DNA from: Massilia sp. BJB1822 | GTDB taxonomy: Bacteria > Pseudomonadota > Gammaproteobacteria > Burkholderiales > Burkholderiaceae_D | Reading direction: 5' to 3' | Assembly (NCBI RefSeq): GCF_013369485.1 | Contig: NZ_JABWEB010000006.1 | Location: 235,153 to 299,152, forward strand | Length of the DNA: 64,000 nt | In this document: in pieces, positions 8,644-17,016 of the stretch | Layout: every line of letters begins with the position of its first letter | How positions within the stretch are numbered: position 1 is the stretch's first letter | The notes under the pieces: model-generated | Seen by the model: only the letters and a program-made list of their open reading frames with translations | What the model was told of the DNA's origin: nothing | Database searches by the model: none | Translations under genes and position numbers: made by a program

Positions 8644-10146
8644 TTACTGGATCGCCAGCGCCCTCCTCGCGCGCAGCCTTCGCAACAGGAACAGGAGCAG
8701 CCCGGGAAGCTGCAACAAGAGCAGCACGCAGAAGGCCGCCTGGTAAGCGACAGCGGGGTAGCGGCCCTGCGCATCGAGCGGCCAGAAGGCGACGATCTGG
8801 CCAAAGCCGGCCTGCACGGCAAAGGCGCCCAGGAAGATCAGCAGGTTCAGGCAGGTGGCGGCGCGCCCCGTCAAAGCAGGCGGCATGGCTTGCGCCACGA
8901 TGGCGTATTCGATGCCGGTGATGGTGCCGGCCAGCGTGAACAGCACGGCCAGCTGGCTGTAGCCGCCCTGCCAGTTGCACACAAAGCCGAACTGCACCAG
9001 CAGGAACAGCGCGATGCCGGCCGCCGCCACATTCAGCGGCGCGATGCCGCGCCGCGCCGCCCACTCGGTCAGCATGCCGACCGCGATGGCGCCGAAGATC
9101 AGGGCCGCCATGGCCAGGTAGAGCAGCCAGGCCACGGACTGCTCGGGATAGTGTGCCGCATCGCGCAGCCAGCGCGCCACCCACAGGCCTTGGATGCCGA
9201 AGAAGACGGTGTGCGGAATCAGCACCAGCGAGGCCGTCTCGCGAAACACCGGATGGCGGTAGACGTCGGCCAGCACCTTCCAGCGGAAGGGTTTGGGCGC
9301 GGCGGCCGGTGGCGTGGGCGCCAGCAGCAGGATGCCGAGCGCGGCGACGGCGCAGGCGGCGGCCAGCCCGACGAACAGGCCGCGCCAGTCGGTGAACTGC
9401 AAGGCCAGGCGCACCGGCAGCGTGGCGGCGGCCGCGCCCAGGCCGCCGGCGGCGATCAGATAGCCTTGCACCGAAGGCAGGCGCGCCGGCGCAATCCAGG
9501 TCGATACCGCCTTTACCGCCGCCATGAAGCAACCGGCCAGGCCCATGCCCATCAAGGCGCGCGCGCACAGCAGCTGGGCAAAGCTCTGACCCCAGGCGAA
9601 AGCCAGGGTGCCGGCCGCCGCCACCAGCAGCAGCACGCATTGCACGCGGCGCGGCCCTTGCCGGTCGAGCAGCACGCCGACCGGCAGCTGGAACAAGGCG
9701 AAGGCCAGGAAGTAGGCGCTGGTGAGAAAGCCCAGCTGGGCCGGGGTCAGCGCCACCGACGCCATCATCTGCGGCGCGACGATGGCGTTCACCGTGCGCA
9801 GCAGGCTCGATAGCGCATGACCCAGCGCGAACGGCAGGAAGACCAGACACAGCACCGCCGCGCCGGACAGCGTGCCCGGCACGCGCTCGCTGCCCCGCCA
9901 CAGCTGGCGCAGCGCTGCGCGCGGCGGATCCGCTGCCGCGTGGCGCCCGATATGGCCGGCCCCCGCCAAACCATCGCGTGCGGCGCATCCTCCATCCGCC
10001 GCGCCGCCGAATGCCGCGGGCGAGGATGCGCCTGCGCTGCCTTGCTGCGCGCACGGCGCGGCGCCAGCTGCGGACGCGGCGACAGCAGTAGCGTTGGCAT
10101 TCGCAGGCACGGCGGCTATGCGGCGGCAGGCTTCGGCGCTGGGCAT
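8644..10146 (-). CDS. MFS transporter with an unusual Ala-rich N-terminal tail
   Basis: About 500 residues with roughly twelve hydrophobic segments, beginning about residue 85 (AAVLCLVFLPFALGHALSS). The MFS loop 2-3 motif appears as GVLLDRQGPRRVQ. The first 80 residues are Ala/Gly-rich, low-complexity and not typical of the family. The start is uncertain: ATG 10146 lies 7 bp after the stop of the upstream gene and fits coupling; ATG 10182 would overlap it; a later non-ATG start would remove the odd tail. It sits between the KamA-like and FAH genes on one strand, so it may import or export their substrate. Confidence 0.8.
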   Translation of the reverse strand: MPSAEACRRIAAVPANANATAVAASAAGAAPCAQQGSAGASSPAAFGGAADGGCAARDGLAGAGHIGRHAAADPPRAALRQLWRGSERVPGTLSGAAVLCLVFLPFALGHALSSLLRTVNAIVAPQMMASVALTPAQLGFLTSAYFLAFALFQLPVGVLLDRQGPRRVQCVLLLVAAAGTLAFAWGQSFAQLLCARALMGMGLAGCFMAAVKAVSTWIAPARLPSVQGYLIAAGGLGAAAATLPVRLALQFTDWRGLFVGLAAACAVAALGILLLAPTPPAAAPKPFRWKVLADVYRHPVFRETASLVLIPHTVFFGIQGLWVARWLRDAAHYPEQSVAWLLYLAMAALIFGAIAVGMLTEWAARRGIAPLNVAAAGIALFLLVQFGFVCNWQGGYSQLAVLFTLAGTITGIEYAIVAQAMPPALTGRAATCLNLLIFLGAFAVQAGFGQIVAFWPLDAQGRYPAVAYQAAFCVLLLLQLPGLLLFLLRRLRARRALAIQ

Positions 10147-10153
10147 GGCGCGC

Positions 10154-11542
10154 TCAGGCCGCGTTGCTTTGGCTGCCAGCATGGGTGCGCGCCGCGGCGG
10201 CCAGGGCCAGCGGAATCACCTTGCGTTCGGGCGCCGCTTCGTCGCTCTCGAAGAAGAATTTCTCCTTGCCGAAGGCAGGCTTCAGGTGGTCGAGCCAGGT
10301 GGCGTTCTCGTCGAACTTGGCGTAGAAAGGCTTGCGCACCCAGTCCGCGTTGCGCGCCTGAAGGAACTGCAGGGCGAACACCTTTTCGCCGGCGATGGTG
10401 GCCACGCCGTCGATCACCACCTTGCCGGGGAAGGCGCTCATCGACGGCCCGCGCACGGTGCGCGACAGGCCCGACACCATCTGGTAGGCCTGCTGGAAAA
10501 TCTCATGGGCGCGCGCCAGCGGCAGCTGGAAGTATTCGCGCGGCCCGGTGTCGCGCTCGACGAACATATAGTAGGGAATCGCGCCCAGGCGCACGCCTGT
10601 GGTCCACAGCTCGGCCCAGCTTTTCGGGTCTTCGTTGATGTGGCGGATCAGCGGTCCCTGCATGCGCAGGGTGGCGCCGGTGCCGACGATGCGCTTGACG
10701 GCCTTCTGCGCGATCTCCTGGCGCAGTTCGACGGCGTGGTTGTAGTGCCCCATGATGGCCATGTTCTTGCCGGCTGCGACCACCTTTTCGAACAGTCGCA
10801 GCAGGTCGTCGGCATCGCGGTCGCTGACGAAGCGCTGCGGCCAATACGCCACCGACTTGGTACCGATGCGGATGTTCTGGATATGCGCCAGCTCCGGCGC
10901 CAGCAGCGGCTCGATGAATTCGGCCAGCGAGCGCGTATTCATGATCATCGGGTCGCCGCCGGTGATCAGCACGTCCGTCACGTCGGGATGGCTTTTCAGA
11001 TAGGCCACCAGCTCATGCGTTTCGCGCGCATCGAACTTCATATCGTCCATGCCGACGAATTGCGGCCAACGGAAGCAGAAGGTGCAGTAGGCGTGGCAGG
11101 TCTGGCCGGCGCTGGGGAAGAACAGCACGGTCTCCTTGTACTTGTGCTGCAAGCCTTTCAGCGGCGCGTCGTTCACGCGCGGCACATTGTGCGTCATCTG
11201 GCCGGCCGGATGGGGATTCATGCGCATGCGGATGCTGTGGACGTAGCGCGCAATCTCCTCCTCGTCGCGCCGCACCAGCACCAGTTCGCGCAGCCGCGCA
11301 TATTCGTCCTCGTGCAGCATGTCGCGGTGGGGAAAGGTCAGGCGGTAGATCGGGTCGTCCGGCACATTGTTCCAGTCGATCAGGTGGTCCATCACGTATT
11401 CATTGGCGCGGAAAGGCAGCACGCGCGACACCACCTGCACCGCTTCGCGCAATTCGAAGGGCAGCCATTCCCACTGGCGCGCCTGCTGGATCGATTGCCT
11501 GGTATAGGGCTTGAATTTTTCGGGCACGGACAAGGCGCTCAT
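10154..11542 (-). CDS. KamA-family radical SAM aminomutase-like protein
   Basis: This 462-residue protein has the radical SAM cluster motif CHAYCTFC (C149, C153, C156; CxxxCxxC), the SAM-binding LITGGDPM loop and the GTGATLRMQGPLIRHIN segment of the lysine 2,3-aminomutase family. A FPGKVVIDGV stretch lies where KamA carries its PLP lysine. Family members move an alpha-amino group to the beta carbon (free lysine, glutamate, or EF-P lysine for EpmB). At 462 residues it is longer than EpmB (about 340), and no epmA is near, so a free amino-acid aminomutase or an unassigned relative is likelier. First gene of a three-gene operon. Confidence 0.85.
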   Translation of the reverse strand: MSALSVPEKFKPYTRQSIQQARQWEWLPFELREAVQVVSRVLPFRANEYVMDHLIDWNNVPDDPIYRLTFPHRDMLHEDEYARLRELVLVRRDEEEIARYVHSIRMRMNPHPAGQMTHNVPRVNDAPLKGLQHKYKETVLFFPSAGQTCHAYCTFCFRWPQFVGMDDMKFDARETHELVAYLKSHPDVTDVLITGGDPMIMNTRSLAEFIEPLLAPELAHIQNIRIGTKSVAYWPQRFVSDRDADDLLRLFEKVVAAGKNMAIMGHYNHAVELRQEIAQKAVKRIVGTGATLRMQGPLIRHINEDPKSWAELWTTGVRLGAIPYYMFVERDTGPREYFQLPLARAHEIFQQAYQMVSGLSRTVRGPSMSAFPGKVVIDGVATIAGEKVFALQFLQARNADWVRKPFYAKFDENATWLDHLKPAFGKEKFFFESDEAAPERKVIPLALAAAARTHAGSQSNAA

Positions 11543-11745
11543 GGCGGGTCTCCTGATTGGGTTGGGCGGTATTCCATGCTAGGAAATCGGCTGCCGCGCA
11601 AATTGCCAAAGATCAATGGCTGCACAGAAATTGCGTGCCTCATCGCAAGCTTGCGCCATCGCAAATTACGCCCCGCCGCGGCGGCGTACAGTGGCCCATG
11701 CAATTGGGAAATCAATCCACCACGCAAGTTCACCAAGGAGATGCA

Positions 11746-12198
11746 ATGAAACATTTACTGACCGGCGCCCTGCTCGGCTTGGCCTTCGCCACGGCCGCCG
11801 CCACCACCGAACCGGGTGAAAAGGAAGCCATCGCCATGGCCGAAAAAGGCGCAGCCTTCCTCAAGGCCCATGGCAAGGAGGAGATGATCAAGAAAATCAG
11901 CGCCGCCCATCCCGACTTCGTGCAAGGTTCGCTGTATGTGGATATGCGCGACATCCATACCGGCATCGTGCTGGCGCACCCCATCAATCCCTCCATCGTC
12001 GGCAAGGATCTGGTCGACGTGCCCGACGCCAGCGGCAAGAAATACCGGCGCGAGATCATCGAACTGGCCGCAAAAAAGGGCAAGGGCTGGGTCGACTATA
12101 TGTACAAGAACCCCAGCAGCGGCAAGATCGAGCCGAAGACCACCTATATCCTGCGCGTCGGCGACGTCGTGCTGGAAGCGGGCATCTACAAGAAGTGA
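11746..12198 (+). CDS. Secreted single-Cache (sCache) domain protein
   Basis: This 150-residue protein starts after AAGGAG with a signal peptide of about 20 residues (LLTGALLGLAFATAAA). The mature part is one Cache domain: helix AIAMAEKGAAFLKAHGKEEM, then GSLYVDMRDIHTGIVLAHPINPSIVGKDL, then KGWVDYMYKNP and a terminal strand. Cache domains bind small ligands such as organic acids, normally as the sensor half of a chemoreceptor or kinase; this one has no transmembrane anchor or output domain. The next gene, 29 bp downstream on the same strand, is a chemoreceptor without a Cache domain, suggesting the pair works together. Confidence 0.88.
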   Translation: MKHLLTGALLGLAFATAAATTEPGEKEAIAMAEKGAAFLKAHGKEEMIKKISAAHPDFVQGSLYVDMRDIHTGIVLAHPINPSIVGKDLVDVPDASGKKYRREIIELAAKKGKGWVDYMYKNPSSGKIEPKTTYILRVGDVVLEAGIYKK

Positions 12199-12227
12199 TC
12201 TGGACCTGATCCTTGCCGGAGGGCGCC

Positions 12228-14066
12228 ATGCTGAACAAACTGCGTATCGGTCCTAAACTGCTGCTGGCGCCCGCGCTGGTGCTGCTGCTGCTCATTGCCA
12301 CCGCTGGCTGCGCCTGGTTGGGCATGGTGCACCAGAATGCTTCGATGGAAAACCTGGTGCAGGTGCGCGCCACCCGCCTGCAGGCGGCGGCCGACGCCAT
12401 GGGCGAAGCGCGCTATGCCCATGCCAGCATCTACCAGCTGCTGGCATGGATCAACGGCAGCTTCGCCCAGCAGCGGTTGGATGAGCTGGGGCGCCAGATC
12501 CATGCGCGCCATGCGGCGCTGGAAGGCCAACTGGGCGAGCTGGCCCAGGTCTCCTCGCCGGACGAGGCGCGCATCGTGGCCGCCTGCGCACAGGCGCTGG
12601 CGGCCTACCGCAAGGGCGTGCAGGAAACCATGGAACTGGCGCAGATGGACCAGTCCATCGCCACCAATGCCATGGCCAAGGCCGAACGCCAGTTCGCGCT
12701 GCTGAACGACAATCTGGCGCAGCTGGCGGCGCTGGAACGCAAGCTCAGCGAGCAAGCCTATGCCGCCGCGCGCGCCGAATACCGACGCCTCGGCGCCGCC
12801 ATGGGCGGCCTGGTGGCGCTGTCGGTGCTGCTCTCGCTGCTGGTGTCGATGCGGGTGCGCAGCCTGCTGCTGCGCGAGATCCAGGCCATCGGCAACGCCG
12901 TGCGCAGCCTGGCCGACGGCGATCTGCGCCGCGGCCCGGCCAGCGCGGGGCGCGACGAGATCGCCGAAACCGGTCGCGTGCTCGATCACAGCGTGGCGCG
13001 CCTGAACCACACGCTGCGCCTGATCCAGGGCGCGGTGCAATCGATCGACACCGCTTCGCACGAAATCGCCAGCGGCAACCAGGATCTGTCGGCGCGCACC
13101 GAAATGCAGGCCAGCTCGCTGCAGCAGACGGCCAGCGCCATGGCTTGCCTGACCGGCGCCGTGCGCCAGAACGCCGAGCATGCGCAGCAGGCCAGCGCGC
13201 TGGCGGCCAGCGCCAGCAGCCTGGCCAGCGACGGCGGCGCGGCCATGGCGCAGGCGGTGGCGGCGATGGAATCGATCCGCGGCTGCTCGCGCAAGATCGT
13301 GGAAATCATCGGCGTGATCGACGGCATTTCCTTCCAGACCAATATCCTGGCCTTGAACGCGGCGGTGGAAGCGGCGCGCGCCGGCGAGCAGGGACGCGGC
13401 TTTGCCGTGGTGGCGGCCGAGGTGCGCACCCTGGCCCAGCGCTCGGCCAATGCGGCGCGCGAAATCAAGACCCTGATCGCCGAATCGGTGGCCACCATCG
13501 ACAGCGGCAATGCCTGCGTGGGCCGGGCCGGCGGCAGCATGGACGCCATCGTCGGCTCGGTACGCGAGGTGAACGAGATCATCGCCCGCATCAGCGCCGC
13601 CAGCAGCGAGCAGGCGCAGGGCATCAGCGAGGTGAATCAGGCCGTGGGCCAGATGGACGATGCGACGCAGCAGAACGCCGCCCTGGTGGAAGAAGCGGCG
13701 GCAGCGGCCGAAAGCCTGCAGCAGCAGGCCATCAGCCTGAGCGAGGCGGTGGCCGTGTTCGAGCTGGGCGAGGCCGCGCCGGAGTGGGAGGCCGGCGCGG
13801 CCCCGCAAGCCCCGGCTGCAGCGACGGAAAGCGCTGCCCCAGCAAGCGAGGATGCGGACGAAGAGTATGCGATGCCGGAACGGCGCAGCGCCGGCAGCCG
13901 CATGCGCGCGGCGCGGCCCGGCTCAGGCGCCGGGGAAAGGCTTGCTCAGAAAGCGCGAGCCGGCCAGGCCGAAGCGCCAGGGCACGTCCACCGCTTTGGA
14001 AATGCCGATGCGCGGGCCGACGGCGATGCGCACCCGGCCGCTGCACGGCAGCAGTTCAAACGGTAG
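12228..14066 (+). CDS. Methyl-accepting chemotaxis protein with a run-on C terminus
   Basis: 612 residues from ATG 12228 (ribosome site GGAGGG). TM1 is at about 11-32, a helical periplasmic four-helix-bundle-like region at 33-185, TM2 at about 188-207, then HAMP and a signalling domain with the conserved hairpin tip [23 protein letters not shown] near residue 370. The [10 protein letters not shown] methylation helix is typical of this class. From about residue 530 the tail is Ala/Pro/Glu-rich; from residue 566 it is encoded antisense to the mpg gene (144-bp overlap), which suggests loss of the original stop. No clear C-terminal CheR-docking pentapeptide is seen. Likely operonic with the Cache protein upstream. 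Confidence 0.92.
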   Translation: MLNKLRIGPKLLLAPALVLLLLIATAGCAWLGMVHQNASMENLVQVRATRLQAAADAMGEARYAHASIYQLLAWINGSFAQQRLDELGRQIHARHAALEGQLGELAQVSSPDEARIVAACAQALAAYRKGVQETMELAQMDQSIATNAMAKAERQFALLNDNLAQLAALERKLSEQAYAAARAEYRRLGAAMGGLVALSVLLSLLVSMRVRSLLLREIQAIGNAVRSLADGDLRRGPASAGRDEIAETGRVLDHSVARLNHTLRLIQGAVQSIDTASHEIASGNQDLSARTEMQASSLQQTASAMACLTGAVRQNAEHAQQASALAASASSLASDGGAAMAQAVAAMESIRGCSRKIVEIIGVIDGISFQTNILALNAAVEAARAGEQGRGFAVVAAEVRTLAQRSANAAREIKTLIAESVATIDSGNACVGRAGGSMDAIVGSVREVNEIIARISAASSEQAQGISEVNQAVGQMDDATQQNAALVEEAAAAAESLQQQAISLSEAVAVFELGEAAPEWEAGAAPQAPAAATESAAPASEDADEEYAMPERRSAGSRMRAARPGSGAGERLAQKARAGQAEAPGHVHRFGNADARADGDAHPAAARQQFKR

Positions 14067-14495
14067 GACGTTCAGCGCCAGCGCGTTATGGGCGCGCGTC
14101 ACGCCCAGCGCCTGGCACACCCGCCCCGGCCCGGAACACAGCAGGCGCTCATCGTGCTGGCCGCGCCGCGCGCGCATCGCTTCCAGGCCAAGCACCGGCT
14201 CCAGCGCGCGGATCAGCACCCCGGCCCCGTGCCCCTCCTCGCGGCAGACGAAGTTCAGGCACCAGTGCATGCCGTAGGACAGATAGACATAGGCATGGCC
14301 CGGCGCGCCGAACATGGCCTGGTTGCGCGGCGTCGGGCCGGAAAAGCTGTGCGAGGCCGGGTCGGCGCGGTCGTAGGCCTCGGTTTCCACGATGCGCCCG
14401 CCCACGCCGTCCACCAGCACGGTGACGCCGATCAGGCGCCGCGCCACTTCGCGCGAGGGGGCGGAAAAATCGATGCCGGCGATGCAAGTTGTCAT
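13923..14495 (-). CDS. mpg: 3-methyladenine DNA glycosylase (AAG/MPG family)
   Basis: This 190-residue protein from ATG 14495 has the AAG-family signature: [20 protein letters not shown], then [21 protein letters not shown] and the GVLIRALEP segment. It excises alkylated purines (3-methyladenine, and in homologues hypoxanthine) as a monofunctional glycosylase in base excision repair; the Glu in VETEAYD is the catalytic base. An open frame extends upstream, but ATG 14495 gives the usual start. Its 3' end overlaps the chemoreceptor tail by 144 bp on the opposite strand. Since the final residues here ([16 protein letters not shown]) look family-like, this is probably the ancestral reading of the overlap. 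Confidence 0.93.
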   Translation of the reverse strand: MTTCIAGIDFSAPSREVARRLIGVTVLVDGVGGRIVETEAYDRADPASHSFSGPTPRNQAMFGAPGHAYVYLSYGMHWCLNFVCREEGHGAGVLIRALEPVLGLEAMRARRGQHDERLLCSGPGRVCQALGVTRAHNALALNVLPFELLPCSGRVRIAVGPRIGISKAVDVPWRFGLAGSRFLSKPFPGA

Positions 14496-14757
14496 GCCGG
14501 CTATTTTAGCCCGCCTGGCGCCCGTCGGCTTGCCGCTCTCCAAGCGATCGTGCCATCCATTCAAGCTTGCCCATTCTTGCTGTCTTTTCGCCATGAAATC
14601 GCCGCACTTGGACAACAATTCCCTGATTTAGAGGAAATATTCCCCGCCCCGGCCGCCGTCTCCAGCGTAAAACCGGCGATAATCGGAGCTTGGCCGCCCG
14701 GGCAATATAGTTGCAGGTAGGCTATAGTTCAGGTACGCCAGTCCACCCCATATCGAT

Positions 14758-15624
14758 ATGACGACAGTTGCAGCCCCCGCCCCGGTACAAGAAACATCGG
14801 TCGAAGACGCTTTGCTGCGTTCGATCCGCATTCCGCCGCGGCCCAGCCTGCTGGTCGATCTGCAACGCGAGCTGGCGACGGACGATCCCTCGCCGCGACG
14901 CATCGCGCGCATCATCGGCAACGATGTCGGCATGTCCGGCGCCCTGCTGAAGCTGGCCAACTCGCCCTTCTTCGGCGCCGCGCGCAAGGCCAAGTCGGTG
15001 GAGCAGGCCATCAACTTCCTCGGCCTGAACCAGTGCGCCGCCCTGCTCACCGGCCTGCTGGCGCGCCAGGCCATCGAGGGCCAGCAGGCCGAATTGAACC
15101 AGTTCTGGGAAGTGTCGGCGCGCCGCGCCCAGGCCCTGGTGTTCCTGGCCCGCAAGCTGCGCGTGGCCCCGCCCGACATCGCCCACACCTTCGGCCTGTT
15201 CTGCGATATCGGCGTGCCGCTGCTGATGGCGCGCTTCCCCGAATACCGCCAGACCTTCGACTTGGCCTGCAAATCGGCCACGCGCAAGATCACTTCCATC
15301 GAGGATGAGCACCACACCACCAACCACGCCGCCATCGGCTGCCTGCTGGCGCGCAACTGGGGCTTGTCGCCCGACGTGTCCTGGGCCATCCTGCACCACC
15401 ACGATTACGAAGTGCTGGAAGACGACAGCACCGACGACGCCATCCGCTCCCTGGTCGCAGCCTCGGTATTGGCCGAACAGGGCATTCAGCGTTACCATGG
15501 CAACCGCGCCTCGCTGGAGTGGGAAAAGGGCGGCGAGCAGGCATGCCGCCATCTGGGCCTGAGCCCCGACGAAACCGCCGACCTGCTCGACGAGCTGCAC
15601 GAATCTTTCCATTTCGACCACTAA
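14758..15624 (+). CDS. HDOD domain protein
   Basis: This 288-residue protein is made of a single HDOD domain (about 20-230): the opening LRSIRIPPRPSLLVDLQRELA, then NDVGMSGALLKLANSPFFGAARKAKSVEQAINFLGLNQ, and HHHDYEVLEDD late. HDOD proteins are HD-superfamily relatives, mostly without an intact catalytic HD pair, that act in signalling, motility and DNA-damage responses. There is no fused GGDEF, EAL or receiver domain and no signalling partner next door. The upstream 262 bp (14496-14757) hold no recognisable gene, and no clear ribosome site precedes ATG 14758. Confidence 0.9.
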   Translation: MTTVAAPAPVQETSVEDALLRSIRIPPRPSLLVDLQRELATDDPSPRRIARIIGNDVGMSGALLKLANSPFFGAARKAKSVEQAINFLGLNQCAALLTGLLARQAIEGQQAELNQFWEVSARRAQALVFLARKLRVAPPDIAHTFGLFCDIGVPLLMARFPEYRQTFDLACKSATRKITSIEDEHHTTNHAAIGCLLARNWGLSPDVSWAILHHHDYEVLEDDSTDDAIRSLVAASVLAEQGIQRYHGNRASLEWEKGGEQACRHLGLSPDETADLLDELHESFHFDH

Positions 15625-15725
15625 GAGTTCGTTTTAAAATGGGCATGGCGGCGTTGCAGCTCCTTGCCGTGCAGTCGCACTGTCTGCGTCGCTGCGCCTT
15701 GCCCTGCCCATTTGAAAACAAACTC
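15625..15725. repeat. 101-bp palindromic element (MITE-like or long hairpin)
   Basis: The ends GAGTTCGTTTTAAAATGGGC (15625-15644) and GCCCATTTGAAAACAAACTC (15706-15725) are inverted repeats with two mismatches. The interior is also largely self-complementary around a CAGTCGCACTG centre, so the entire segment can fold as one long imperfect hairpin. It starts immediately after the HDOD stop codon and has no coding potential. A small perfect hairpin (ATGCCCGC-TAGC-GCGGGCAT, 15727-15746) follows directly. Confidence 0.65.
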
Positions 15726-15756
15726 CATGCCCGCTAGCGCGGGCATTTACAAATCC

Positions 15757-16959
15757 ATGCCCAAGAACAAGCGCCCTACCCCGCGTAAATCCAGCACGCC
15801 TCCCGAAGAAAAAGAAGAAGTCCTGAGCCAGGCGCTGTGCGCCCTGGCGCTGGAACTGGCCGAGCAGGAGGATGGCGAGACCCTGGGCGCCGAACTGCGC
15901 GACAAGGAGCAGGACTTCGCGCGCCTGCTGCGCCGCTACCTGAACCAGCAGAAGGACGAGATCCTGTACGGCGCCATCGAACAGGCGCGCTACGAAGACG
16001 TGGGCGCCTACCAGCTGCTGCGCAGCGCCATCGAGGAAGCCGCCGGCACCGTGCAGCTGCGCCGCGAAGGCGCGCCGGCGCTGGAAATCGACGCCTTTGC
16101 CATCCCCGTGTTCGCGCGCAGCCAGGGCGGCCTGAAACTGGAGGAATGCTTCCAGGACGATGCCGCCTACGACGCGCTGCTGCAAAGCCTGCGCGAGGGC
16201 GGCCTGGAAAGCCCGCAAGCTAAACTGGTGCTGGTGCGCCATGCCTATGATCTGGGCGAGGCGGAACGCATCAGTTACGGCCAGCTCAACGCCATGGTGC
16301 GCGAAGCGGCGGCCTCGCTGACGGAAAAGAAAATGAGCGAGGCGCCCGCGCTGCAGCGCAGCATCGCCGGCTGGTGCGGCCCCGCTTTCGGCCCCGGCGA
16401 CGAGGCGGTCGAGCTGCGCTTCCTGCTCGGCTTCGCGCTGAAGCGGGCCGATGATCCCTTCTACGCCGTCCCCGCCGGCGAGGAGCAGGCCGACGCCTAC
16501 TTCGCCAGCCGCATGGAACGCTACCGCGCCTGGACCCAGCAGTACGCCCCGCTGGTGCGGCGCTGCCTGGCGGGCGGCCGCGCGCTGGAACTGAATTTCC
16601 TGTACCAGGATCTATTCTTCGGCGCCGTGCAGCAGGGCCAGTCCGAGCATGCGATGCTGGCCATGATGGCCGAACTGGGACAAGCCCTGCACGGCCACGC
16701 CGCTGACCAGGCGGCCGCCATCGTCGGCCCGGCCGACAGCGGCGGCAGCATGCAGCTGCGCGTGAACCTGCATGCGGCGCCGGGCGGCGCCCTGCTTGCC
16801 ACCAGCGCGCGGCCGCTGGACCTGGGCTGCGACCTGGAAGCCGAGGTCGAAGACGTGCGCGACGCCCTCGCCACCCTGGGCGTGCAGACCGTCTCCGTGG
16901 CGCGCCGCTTCGATGCGCAAGGCCAGCCGGAAGAAGTGGTCGCGCTGCCAGCGCAATAA
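15757..16959 (+). CDS. Conserved-looking hypothetical protein, about 400 residues
   Basis: I do not recognise a domain with confidence. The protein is soluble, acidic and Ala/Glu/Leu-rich, opening with a short basic, Pro-rich stretch (KNKRPTPRKSSTPPEEKEE) and then long helices. Mid-protein strands (ALEIDAFAIPVFARS, AKLVLVRHAYDL) hint at a mixed alpha/beta fold. Codon use is strongly GC3-biased like the neighbours, so it is a real gene. Architecture and size recall DUF2863-like proteins of betaproteobacteria, but that link is weak. The start is uncertain: ATG 15757 has no good ribosome site and ATG 15727 lies in a hairpin. The neighbours give no clue to its role. Confidence 0.7.
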   Translation: MPKNKRPTPRKSSTPPEEKEEVLSQALCALALELAEQEDGETLGAELRDKEQDFARLLRRYLNQQKDEILYGAIEQARYEDVGAYQLLRSAIEEAAGTVQLRREGAPALEIDAFAIPVFARSQGGLKLEECFQDDAAYDALLQSLREGGLESPQAKLVLVRHAYDLGEAERISYGQLNAMVREAAASLTEKKMSEAPALQRSIAGWCGPAFGPGDEAVELRFLLGFALKRADDPFYAVPAGEEQADAYFASRMERYRAWTQQYAPLVRRCLAGGRALELNFLYQDLFFGAVQQGQSEHAMLAMMAELGQALHGHAADQAAAIVGPADSGGSMQLRVNLHAAPGGALLATSARPLDLGCDLEAEVEDVRDALATLGVQTVSVARRFDAQGQPEEVVALPAQ

Positions 16960-17016
16960 GCATTTCCTGTTTGACAGCACCTTCCCAGGCGAGGATACTT
17001 TCTCCAAGGGAGGTGC

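Noticed and set aside
7763..10054. A 763-codon minus-strand frame joining upstream sequence to the FAH domain
   Set aside because: The first 480 codons are an out-of-frame reading of the MFS gene; the real FAH start is ATG 8614 with its own AGGAAG site.
15727..15746. Hairpin ATGCCCGC-TAGC-GCGGGCAT as a terminator for HDOD
   Set aside because: No U-tract follows, and it is directly next to the palindromic element; role unclear.
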